Assembly (NCBI GenBank): GCA_008828725.1
Contig: MEHQ01004509.1
Span: 1 to 64,000, forward strand
DNA: 64,000 bases
Direction: 5' to 3'
Source of the DNA: Saccharina japonica
Lineage: Eukaryota; Sar; Phaeophyceae; Laminariales; Laminariaceae
Part shown: positions 9,188-21,100 of the stretch, piece by piece
Numbering within the stretch: the stretch's first letter is position 1
Layout of the letters: each line of letters begins with the position of its first letter
Notes under the pieces: generated by a model
The model's database searches: none
What the model saw: the letters and a program-made list of their open reading frames with translations, nothing else
What the model was told of the DNA's origin: nothing
Translations under genes and position numbers: made by a program

Positions 9188-12100
9188 GTGAGCGGAGCGA
9201 TATAAAATATCTGCACCCCTTGTGTGCGAGAGCTTGTACGATAATATATCGGGATACGGGAGGAGGTTGGTCCATCCCCTATCTCGAGCTATTAATAGAA
9301 GGAATTGCTATTGACCACCCTCAATACGAGCTCGTCAAACGGCTAACGTCACTTGTTTGGAGGGAAAACAGAGGTAACTCCAGAGCAAAACCGTCGTTGA
9401 GTGCGGGTTGGAGTAGCCGTTTCAAAGTACGATATAACCAAGCATTTATCTGGCGAGTCACACATCATGGAACTTGAACAAGCGAAGAGAGGAATAAACA
9501 ACTCTATCCCTAATCCGAACTGGTGTCCGCCCAGGTATGAACTCGTGCTTCACTGGCTCACGCTGCACGGCAGGCGTTGGAGTTCTGTGAGTGAGATATT
9601 TCATTGTGTCTACGTCGGCCACACAATCGTGGTGGGATACATGACGTTACTGTTTCAGCTGACCCCTTTTGCCACAATGCTAAGCCTCGATTTTTCCGGG
9701 GGTAGCCTCTCGAACCAGTATGCATGCGCCGGACTTTATTATCCACTTGGTATGCATCTAAGGATGGCCAACGTTCAGCATTCAGAGGCGAGTTTGTTTT
9801 ATAATACATTTTACTGGAGAGAAGAAGTGTACTACGTTGCACCGGCGTACCGTTGAGGTGGTAGATGTCCACTCCGCTCAGGTATGCAGACAGATAATCT
9901 ACTCGCCTGGTCCAACCTATCGTAGCCAGATGTGCTGCCGGGTTGCGTCTAGTATCACGAGCGGATATTCTCCTTGTAGCGAAACTACCACGGCTCAAAC
10001 ATGAGTTGTCCATCCCCCTCTTGCTCCGACTACAGGGATTTGGAAAGCTGCACCATTTTGGACGTTGATGTATCCGACCTCAAGACTTGCCTTGATACAC
10101 GCGGACGTGCCAGCATTACCACCCTGTAAGTGTGAATTTGCTTCTCACGCCGTGCAGGGGTACCGGCGTCACTCTGGCGCGATATTCTCTGAACTGGTGG
10201 GCTAGCGCCACCACAACGCCGCCTCAGGGATTGCTTCAACTCGGTTTAAAGCCATGTAGCGACCTGAAATGTAATGTGACGACTGCCAAACAGTACGACT
10301 GGTTTGACATAGTGGATCGACGGCAATGTATCACACGTTACGTCCGACAACAGCCACACGTGACGTGACACCGTGCCCACCATGTAAACCATCGGGATTA
10401 GCGGCACGAGAGATTGTCGATGCTTGCAGCTTAAGCCGACTCTTTGCCCCCCCTGTTTCGGAGCGGGCGTACATATTGGATCACGATGCATTCAAATGTC
10501 CTTAAACCAACGTGTCACGCGCTCCCGGTCCTGCTGCAGCACTTGGCGGTCGTCAATCGAAAATGCGTTCTCGTGAAATTATCCAGTGCTTGCCTTTCGC
10601 CACCGAAATAAAAGTAATGTTTCAGCGCGTAGAGGAGTCAAGATATCGTTTGCAACCACCGCCCTCCCCAGCGACTACAGATCGTGGGCCAAACAAGTTG
10701 TCGAATAATATTGATAAACTCACGGGTTTCGGTGAAACTCTAAATGCAATGAATTTCCGCAGAGCACAAGCTAGAACATAAAGGGTCTAAACCTGTGATG
10801 TATTCATTTTTGCATGTAGCAACAACCGGAGATATGCATAAAAAACTAATATCATATCGTTTACTCGCAAGTTCTAGGAGTCTAAATGCATACACTGGAT
10901 AAACGAAACCTGCACAAGATACACCTCCAGACTACGTAATACGTTTCCTTGGGGTTATCCTGACGCAAAGTTGACGCGATATGGTGGCTAACCTCGACTA
11001 CGATGTATGCGTGAACTCCTTCAGGAACCTCGGCGACAACGTGCTTACCATTGTACCAGCAGATCTCTTCGTCGATATGACATCTCTGGAAGAACTGTAA
11101 GTGGGGATATTGGTGTCCATTGTCTATTTTGTGCTCGGGTCTGCCTGTTTCGAGGAAATCGAGGGCGTTATGCGTAGACATCTGACTGACTCACGGTGAC
11201 AACATTTCCGTGGGAAGTTCGCTCAGGTGATGCCTCTCTGTCCAGCGACAGCAACCCGCCCCTTTGACGCTCTCTTAGGGCATTGTTGAAGTAAGTTGCA
11301 CGAGATGGCGCAGCCCCCTCCTGCCCCAGTTGCATGTAGTCATTTAAGATACACGATTGGTGCATATCGCTCGGGTCGCACGATTTCGTCGTTGTAACAG
11401 GGACCTCCAAAACAATTTGATCACCATCATCGCGGCTGGGGATTCCGACTGTTTGGAAACTCTGAAGGACTTGTAAAATATCGAGTGAGGGTCCTGTTGA
11501 TTTGGATCCAAGGAAATAGACACGGGCACATATTTCGCACTCTTCGATGATGCTAGCTAGCCCTAAACGTGGCCGCATACTCCATGTGTGGTTCATCTCA
11601 TTTCCTAAATTCAAATCGTGCGTTCATGCCACAGAAGTCACTACATACGGAAGACGGCATAGCTTCAGTTTCAACGCCCAGACGTCTCCCCGACCAACGT
11701 ATAGCTTGTTCGGTATGATCTTGAGGAGGTGTTGGGGCTCTTGGGTCGGCAGGAGAGCGTAGGCAGTACTGTGTTTGCGTCACGAAACAGCAGTGCTCCG
11801 CAGTCCCAGTACGCCGCTTTGACGCCTTCGTGGTGTATTATAGTCGCACGGTGCAGAAGATGGGGCAGCCTCTTCCTCTTTCGGTTGCATGATACCTTTT
11901 AAGATAAACGTTTGGCGCATTTCGCTCCGTTGGCGCCATTTCCTCGTTGTAACAGGATTCTGACATTTAACGCGATCAGGACCATCGCGCCTGGGGCTTT
12001 CCAGGGTTTGGACGCTCTGACAGACTTGTGAGTGACCGAGTGAGGATGCTGTCCCTCTGGATGCGATGAGTTTTACACTGACACGTCTGTGACACTCTTT

Positions 12101-15100
12101 GCTGGTCCCGCGAAAGTTTTTGACGCTTACTTCATACCTGGTATGTATTCAAGGTTCGACCTAGAATAACGTCAAAGCATGTCTTCATGCCACAGACAGG
12201 AGGACTCGAAGTTTTCTCTTGATACGTAGCGCAACACGAGGAGAGTTTGACAACGCCCCCGCGAGTACTTAATATTCGAAAAAAAGTTGTCGAAAGAGAC
12301 AGTCATCTGGAGGGGGACTACGAACCAAAACCTACCACCGTTGATTGGGATAGAGTACTCCCGGGAGAAACACAGTGTTGGTGTTTTATTTACGTTCCGG
12401 TAGGCACAGACAGGCTGGAATCAGTAACTACGGGAAATCATTCGTTATAACCATGTACGAGGTATTCGGCAAGCGGTCTAACGCTTACGGTGTAAACAAA
12501 TATTAGTACAAATTCCAAAATGAAACAATGATAGATGGAAAAAATGGTACAACATGTTTTGTCCTGCGCGGTGGCAGCAGCAATATGGAAAGCAGTTAAC
12601 ACAAGGTTCACGACATATTCAGTCTCGTACGATAACGGCGGTAATAAGGTAGTACTCATGTCAGAAAAGATGATCGTGGTTCTGCGTGACCACTGAATAA
12701 TAACCTACAATGAGAAGCAAAGAACAATACCTGGTGCACTTACAACGCGCCCCCTCAATTGAATACTACGGTGATATTGGACCTATGAAAATACCTGGTA
12801 GTACGCACACTTGCAGGAACATACCAAGTCGGTTCGTGTGTGCCTAGTCAAAAGTGACGTTGCGCTATTATTATGTTCCAGCAGGTATGAACTATGAACA
12901 CTCATTCGTCAAGCACTCAACATTGGATAGTTGAAGAGACATTTGATAAAGGGCCATAACCAAAAACGGGTACACCCGCTCCGGTTGGAGTAAAAAATGG
13001 GTACATCATGGAATCGAGTGAAAACAACACATTTCACGAGCCATCACGGGATATATTGGCCAAAACCACATTGTGCCCGTTTCTGAGGGATAGTGACAAC
13101 CAGGCACACTTGTCGGTGCCCAGCTATACACTTTAACGTGTCCACATTATGTTTGGAGAGCTCAGGTCCTGGTGGGATCGGAAGCAGGGCCGGGGGTCAG
13201 GGGTATTTAGAGGCCGAAGGTTCTGGCGGGAAGCATGTATGTGTGTTTTACTTGGTCTCAGCGTCTAGCTGAAATGCACCCTATACTACAGCAAAGCAGT
13301 CGTATTACAGTAAAAACACATACCAGGTATGTTAATACTGCTGGGCATACATACGACAGCATGCCATACATAGGTGGATGGTCGTATCACTCTGAAGAAG
13401 TACGTGCCCAAATGCGTAAAATAGTTGAATAGAGTTCAAGTGAATTGTGAAAAGGCTTGGGAGAAAATGAAACAACGAAAGAGCGGGCGCAGACGCAGTG
13501 GAGAGCGAGGCACACTGTAGGCAAGTGGTTTAAGCAAAATTAATAGCCAAAAACGGTTGAAAGCCAAGCATAATAGACATTTATAGTTGTGCCCGGGACG
13601 TTATCTCTCAAAAATGGGTACAATTTATTTTTGGTCAATGCTCATTTGGGGGTATACCCCCTGGTTTTACGGCCATTTGGGGGTAGAGTCAAAATGCGCC
13701 CGCGGAACGCGCTCCCGCGGGCCCAAACAGGCCTCAAACGCCATTCCGAAGCCCTGGCGAAATGCCCGAAGCCCATGCCAAGCACGCACACAACGTTTTT
13801 TTTTTTTCAGGCACGTCCTTGGGCCTAACGGGACGGCGGCGCACGAGGGAGCAAACAAAGTCCGCCCTTTGACCACATCTTGGGGGGGGATATCCCCACG
13901 TACCTACTAAATTTATCTACTCCCCCCGATTGACCACTTTTTTCACCCCGTTTGACCGAAACCATACCCCCTTTTGACCATCTACGACAGCCCCAAAAAC
14001 GACTACAGCAGTACGTATCCACGTCTGACGCACCGCCCAACAGCCCGAATAGATCACGGGGCGGAACATCCAGAACTTGCGAGTAGTCGGGATTGTTTGC
14101 CTCCCAAGAAATAAATCTCGGCACAACTATACAAATCAAATCTTTATAGACGATATGGAGATATCGGCTCTTCTGAGAAAATATGACGGTGATGGGGGAA
14201 TCAGAACACATACGAGTACGTGTATACTCGGCGTATGGGTCGTGAGTTGCTGGGTGCTTGGTGCTTGGTGCTTCGTTCCTGGGTGCTGTGGGTCATGGAT
14301 GCGCGGTGTTGGGTTGTTGGACTAAAGGGGTCTTTGGGACACGAGCAACATCAGGCGCAACGATGGTCGTTAGTCTTCTTGAGAAGTGCTTTCCTCCTGT
14401 CCCCAACGTATCCATCCCCGACGGCAGGCTGGTGTGTTCAAGTACAGATCACCAGGATCACACCCAGCAACCAAGCACCAAGCACCAAGCACCAAGCACC
14501 CAGCAACCCACGACCCATACGCCGAGTATATACGTATGTGTTATGATCCCCCCATCACCATACATACATAGCAACCAAGCACCAAGCACCAAGCACCCAG
14601 CAACTCACGACCCATACGCCGAGTATACACGTACTCGTATGTGTTCTGCCATCACCGTCATGTTTTCTCAGAAGAGCCGATATCTTCATATCGTCTATAC
14701 GTAAAGATTTGATTTGTATAGTTGTGCCGAGATTTATTTCTTGGGAGGCCAACGATCCCGACTACTCGCAAGTTCCGGATGTTCCGCCCCGTGATCTATT
14801 CGGGCTGTTGGGCCGTGACGTGGATACGTACTGCTGTATGTAGTCGTTTCTGAGGCTGTCGCAGATGGTCAAAGGGGGGTATGGTTTTGGTCAAACGGGG
14901 TGAAAAAAGTGGTCAATCGGGGGGAGTAGATACATTTAGTAGGTACGTGGGGATATCCCCCCCCAAGATGGGGTCAAAGGGCGGACTTTGTTTGCTTCCT
15001 CGTGCGCCGCCGTCCCGTTAGGCCCAAGGACGTGCCTGAAAAAAAAGAAGAAGTTGTGTGCGTGCTTGGCATGGGCTTCGGGCATTTCGCCAGGGCTTCG

Positions 15101-18100
15101 GAATGGCGTTTGAGGCCTGTTTGGGCCCGCGCGAGCGCGTTCCGCGGGCGCATTTTGACCCTACCCCCAAATGGCCGTAAAACCAGGGGGGTATACCCCC
15201 AAATCGCCATTTCCCTTTATTTTTGGCCAATCGCGTGGCTCGCTGGGTGTGGTTTTTACTTGGTTTCAGGGTGTACCCGTTTTTGAGTGAAAACCGACCG
15301 GGTATACCCGTTTTTGGTTATCGCCCTTTGATAAACCTGGGACGTGTGTCCAGTGTCCAGTATAGGCGTGCGTACGTACTCATATGCACCCGACAGAGTA
15401 GTATCTGGGTATAAACAAAGCCAAAGAAGAAAAAAACGTGGTGTGATTACCAGCGATATACCCTAGAAAGTAAGCGTCAACCCGTCAACTGGGTGTACAA
15501 CGCGCGATCTGGACCGATACATAAAACGATATGAAATCAAACAAGTAGAAAACTGATGGCGTTCGTCCAGTCCAGCAAAAAGGCGTACGATTCAGTTGTG
15601 TACATATGTACTGTACGTACGTACTGACAATAAGTTTACGAATACATATATTACGGAAACACAACTACGTTGGGCGAAATCGTATGGAACTACATACTTG
15701 TGAGGCTATGGTGTTCGACCAGCAAGGCATATCCTAGCACACAACACGTAATAAAGTATCTGCTGTACGATGTACATGTTTTACGCCCCCTCAATGGAAT
15801 CTAGGACAGCTACGAAATCGATGAAGACCGAAACAAAAATAAGACATTTCCTGCGTTATACTGAAATATGTGTAGTAATTCAGCATCGTGATTTGTATTT
15901 ATGGCACGTACTTGACGCAAACGACACGTCAGTATTCGTGTGTGCGTTTTCTTCCGCGTCTTCCCTGTCCAGCATATAGTGCGTGCCCTCTACGATGCCC
16001 GGAGGACATACTGTAGTGCCTACCCTCTACGATGCCCAGATACAAAAGCCCGGTGGGCGTGTTTTGCATTCGCTCATTATAAATCTGTCCGCGAACACAT
16101 TTCCTCCCACTAACACAACACAAGGCCTCGGCTTCTATTCAATCTATGCGTGCCCCTCTCCAAATGTGTGCCGATTCTGCCAACAGATTCTGCCAACAGC
16201 TTCAATAACTTTTCATATACAGTAGTTTCATTACGATCATGATTGTTTTGGTTATCTCACCTACATGTATACTACAGTATCGTACGCCCACTTGTCATTT
16301 GTGGTGACGTTCTAACGCAACGTGATCGTCGATTAAAATAACGTTAACACAGTGTTACGTACCACTAGGCCATGAAGTAACGTACGTACTACTTTAGCAT
16401 AGTGTCACCTCGCGACCAGCTGCGAAGGAAAATTGGCTACCGTTCGTCAAGTTTTACGACATACGTCCTTAAATAGAAGAAAGGCGGGGTCGACTAGCTT
16501 TCGAAAAACATATTTTTAGTGTTACGGAAAACACGGTCATTGCTACTCCTATTAGCTTTAGGTTTGGGCGTTATGCCTAACGCTACCCTGAAGCCTAACT
16601 CAAAGGTGTTATGCGTAGAGCCTCCTACATCATATCATTATTTCAAGAAGTTGGTTGATTGGAAAATTGTGATCACATTGCTGTTCGACTGATAATTTGC
16701 GAGTCTGGGCAAATCCTATAACTGTGTAAGGATGTCATATAGTACACGTGCAGGTCACGGCGTCACGCAATGTCACCGGTCCAGAGCCGCCGAGGTTGGG
16801 ACGAAACATACCGTTATAGCTTTATACCGTGTTCGGCGATATGCCGCTAACTCTGTGTTACCGTGTTACGCGATTTCTCCTCCAATACTAACACTCCGTT
16901 GGGAGGCGGCTTTACCGCTGTGTTAGCCCCCAAAACGTATGAAAGGGATATCTGAGTGCATCGTTGTCCGAGGTCTGTTCAAATTAACAGTAACGACTTT
17001 TACCAACAAGTACGATAACAATTCAGATGTCGACGGTCAGCACCACGAGGAACACCTCAGGTATATCCTTTATGTGGTTTATTTGCCTATGGTATCTTTA
17101 GAGCAACAACTCGCCAGAAACAACAGCGCAGTTGTGGCGGCTGTGGTAGCAGCAGCAGCAGCAGCAGGACACACGAGACCAGGGTCAGCGTCGCGGTACC
17201 CGCCGCTTGTCGGTATAATAGCCCTTAAGCTCTCTGTGGACGTACACCATACCTGGTATGTTGTGGCTCCCGTGATTCTCGAATGCGAAACAACAAGTCA
17301 AATTCATACGAACAACTGATACCTGGCACGTTCACCAGAGCTACTGCACCTTCACTACAGTACTACGGCTGCATGATATCCACCCCAGAGTTTGTCAACC
17401 CGGAGGATGGGTCCGGCAATGGAAATTAAATCATGTCTTTAGGAACACGCCCCAAGCCTTGCTGAGGCCAGACACATTTTGTGTACGTGGAGTTGGCAAT
17501 GGCTTGGTATAAAACGAAACAAAACGCCGTTATGACATTCATGATTTCTGGTTTACCTGTGAGTAGGTCTGTCCTGCGCGTCGTGTGTATGTTTCGTACT
17601 GTTGTTTGTAGTTCGTTCGGACAGGCTCCAAAATTAAACAAATTGGCCGATACGTCATTGGGGCGGAAGAGCCCTCTATGATCATATGTTTGTGCCATCG
17701 TTGGGAGCACGAGCGTTTGTGTCATAACCGCAGTCGCACTGGATATACGACAAAGCGCGACGTGTCCTTCCTTTCGACTGGCTCTCCGTTTAGCGACTCA
17801 GTATATAAATCATGTTTATCTCCGCCCAGAAGGGACAATACCCTATAAACAAGATGAGGTAACCGGTGGTTTTGTTGTTCGTCTGGCATCATCTCCAGTC
17901 GTGGTACAACCACCCGAATATTGCTTTAGTTCGTCTTGTACTGTAGAACAGACCCAGACGTTAAGGGTGTGGAGGCGTTCTTCTTGGGTCGCCACAAGCA
18001 CTCGCGCCCCCCTGTGTTGCCTCTGGATATTGTTTTTTCTTGCCCCACTGTTGAGAGGCGCTGTTGAGAACCGCTCCTCTTTCCGCAGCACCCACGTGTA

Positions 18101-21100
18101 CACGTGGTCCCAACATTTTGTGGAACCTTTAATCACCGCCAAACGGACTACGGAAACTACTGCTGACATGCACACGACATTGGTATTACTGGATAGCACA
18201 CCGCTGACCGAGTTGTTTAATCCATCACTGAGGGTACGAGGAATTTTGAAACGAAAGCCACGTCCCATGGTTTACCGCCTCACCATCGCGTTTGCACTCA
18301 TAATTGAACAGGCAGCTCGGCCAAAACAGCCTGGAGACCCTTCCCATCAACGTCTTCGATGGTTTGACGGGTTTAAACAAGCTGTGAGTATCCAGGGTAT
18401 GTATTATGTGCATAGGTTATTTCCGTCACGCTCTTGTTGAAGTCAGCTTAACCCAGAGCACGCAAGATGTAAAACATTAAGTCGAGTGTGCCTCAACCAG
18501 TCAATCGTCTCTGAAGTCGCTCAGGTGGAGCGGCAAATATTCCATCTGGACATCTAAATGGTTTGACTCGTTTTGCGATCATCGGTGAGCAATCCCACGG
18601 TAGGGGTACCACTTTTTGGCACCATATGTTCTGACCGGTTGAGCTCCTCATGTGAGTAACCACCGGATACTATTAATATTTTACTGATATGTTTGTGTTT
18701 GGACTACCGCATTGGAAGGTTAGGTTGGGTTGGGCGCACGAATGTTTCCGAAGTCATGTTTCGGTTGAGATATTGAGCGCCTCATGTGAGGAGCTCAGAC
18801 AAATCTGCTGCGCCCCTACCGTGGGAGGAGTCCGGCGTGGGTAGCATCTGAGGGGTAACTAACCTACCGCTAATAGCCTGGAACGAAGAGGACCTGGTAG
18901 CTTTGATTCAAACTAATCAGAGGGGTGTGGTGTGCAATGTCGCTGGTGGAGGCCGTCGCTCCATGACACTTGGCGTATTCGGTATACACTGCGTCAGCGA
19001 CTGTTCACTCTGCGTTTGCGTGTGCGTGGGGGGCTGTGTCGTTGCTCCAAACAAGCGCGGAACAATGGACGCCCTCATACTCACCTATGCACATACGCCT
19101 GAACATATCAAGGCTTCGAAACAACTACAACAACTAAAGGCATCAATACCGTGTGGGCCCCGATCAGGTGATATGCCCAACCCTGTAATGCGGCGGTCAA
19201 TTCATGATATATGATTCCTTCTCCCATGGTAACACGAGCAAACCAGTCGACGCCCGGCTTGATTTTTCACCCCCACGATGAGGGGTATACAGATTGCATT
19301 AACTCCTGACTGAAATAAAGCATGTTTTTCTTCAATGTTTGAAACAAATCCCATTCTGTGAGTTTTTGTTTTTCGACATGTTGGCCGGTGTGACTCCGAT
19401 TATCGTTTTTTCTATTCCCCCAACTTCTGTTTACACTCGGAGGATGCGCTCGTTTGTTTGAATGTGGAACAGGAATCTCCAACAGAACAGGTTCAGCGTC
19501 CTCGAGGATGGAATTTTCGCGGATTTAGTGGCCCTTACGATGTTGTGAGTGAGCAAGGGAGGATGATACATGGACACGGAAACCACGTTGAAACGTTGCT
19601 GATATTTTAACCACACTTGACCGCTCGTGTTGGAATGCTCGTTATCAAAAGGATGGTTACCACGCATCTGTCCGCCATTGAATGCAATGGTATTCATCGG
19701 TTCGTGCCGGAATATGGGAAGAGTTCGTAAACATTGTACTACAATACAAGCATTTAGAAAAGCAGCAATCGAACTAAAATTGCTGCCCTGGGGTGGAGTG
19801 CCGCGATGATAACGAACGTAGCCCGTTTCAAATGGGGTTGCTCATGGGAGACCACACATTGTTGATTTTTCGAGTGACGTTAGGGTAACAACGGCAGTTT
19901 CAGTCGGCTACGTGATCACCGTTGGACTGCGGCGAATCAGGCTTTGACCCCATCTAAGGTAGGGGAGTCACTTGTCACTCGTTGTTTCTCAGCTGGTCAT
20001 AGCAAAGTGACTACCCTGTCATTTTGCCGTTTCGAGCGTCTATCCTTTTTGGGTTTGCGATATGTACGGTTACGGCATTGGCTATCAATCTGTATCAGCT
20101 AAACAAAATATGGCCTTAGTATCGAGGCACTAAGCCGCTCTTCCTAGCGGTCTAAAAGCGTTGGTGAAACATAGGGTAGCCCCACCACAGTGGCACCCAC
20201 CCTTTGACACCAAACCAAAGCACACCGTGTGGCGTGTAATTCGTGTTTTGTTGTCCCATGGCCATTTATTAAGTGGAAGATCTCAGCTGAGATTCTTCAA
20301 ACCCAAAATATAGTGTTTAATGTGAAGAATATGGCGATCTTCGTTTCTTGTCGGCCTATCTGATCTCCGACCCCTGCCAGTAGTTTATGACCTCCCCGTG
20401 ATAAATCTCGTTTTCGAACTATCCACGCCATGTTCGCAACGCGCATGACATCCACGTCGACGAAACTCGGCAGCTGAAACGTAAAATAAGTGGCGTAGGC
20501 GAACTCGCTGTTTGTCGGGCGTCCTTCCACCTCCGCGGTCGCCCTGTGCACAGCGAGTACCTTGTTCTATGCTTCTGCGTTGACCTCGAGTGACCGATTC
20601 ACTGACGGTTGGAGACAATAACGAGGTTTAACAAAGTGATGATCCGGAAGTCAAAGGTCAAAATTTACCATATTATTTCACCTTTCCGTAAAACAACCAC
20701 ATCCAATGAACCCTCATACCTGTACATATATACTCGAATGACTATTTAGTCGTCATGGAAATCGAACGGGAAAACACACGAGTGGCACGATCGTACTGTA
20801 AGTTCTCACGCCGCCTATCAAAGCATGCAGCGGCGCGCAAGCGCCTTGCTTTCGCCAAACGTACTCCCGGAGGAGGGGGGTTTCGCGCTTCAGACTTCAG
20901 CTCAGGGGCCGCCAGGAAGCGAGGAGGAGCGGGGGGGGGGGGGGGGTCCGCCATTAAACAGGGGGGACCGACATTTATCAGCTACGAAGGGCCCGACACC
21001 AGTATGTATTTAAAAAAAACAAAAAGTTGTTCGAGACAACAGTGCGGAATACCCAGATGCGTAACATACATCAACGTAATACATACGCAACTTTCGACAA

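Larger units (their letters stand above)
11240..12215 (+). repeat. Tandem duplication carrying LRR exons 2 and 3
   Basis: About 11240-11660 and 11830-12215 align: GCACG..ATGG.GCAGCC..CTCCT, TTTAAGATA.ACG, GCATWTCGCTC, CGTTGTAACAG, the exon itself, and CATGCCACAGA downstream. Offset is about 555 bp. Confidence 0.75.
17760..20170 (+). repeat. Segmental duplication, copy 1 (LRR exons 4 and 5)
   Basis: Aligns with 22210-24125 from CCGTTTAGCGACTCAGTATAT through both exons to AAGCCGCTCTTCC. Copy 1 carries an extra MITE at 18.6-18.8 kb and other small indels. Confidence 0.85.

Noticed and set aside
13587-13910. Open frames in the 13.6-15.2 kb arms as genes
   Set aside because: The same sequence appears inverted on the other arm of the foldback element, so these frames are by-products of the repeat.
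17560-17575. CCTGTGAGTAGG as another LRR exon end
   Set aside because: Upstream sequence has no 72-nt LRR pattern in the required phase and hits a stop in the needed frame.
20798-20808. ACTGTAAGTTC as an exon donor
   Set aside because: The sequence before it is not LRR-like and no acceptor gives a phase-2 exon.
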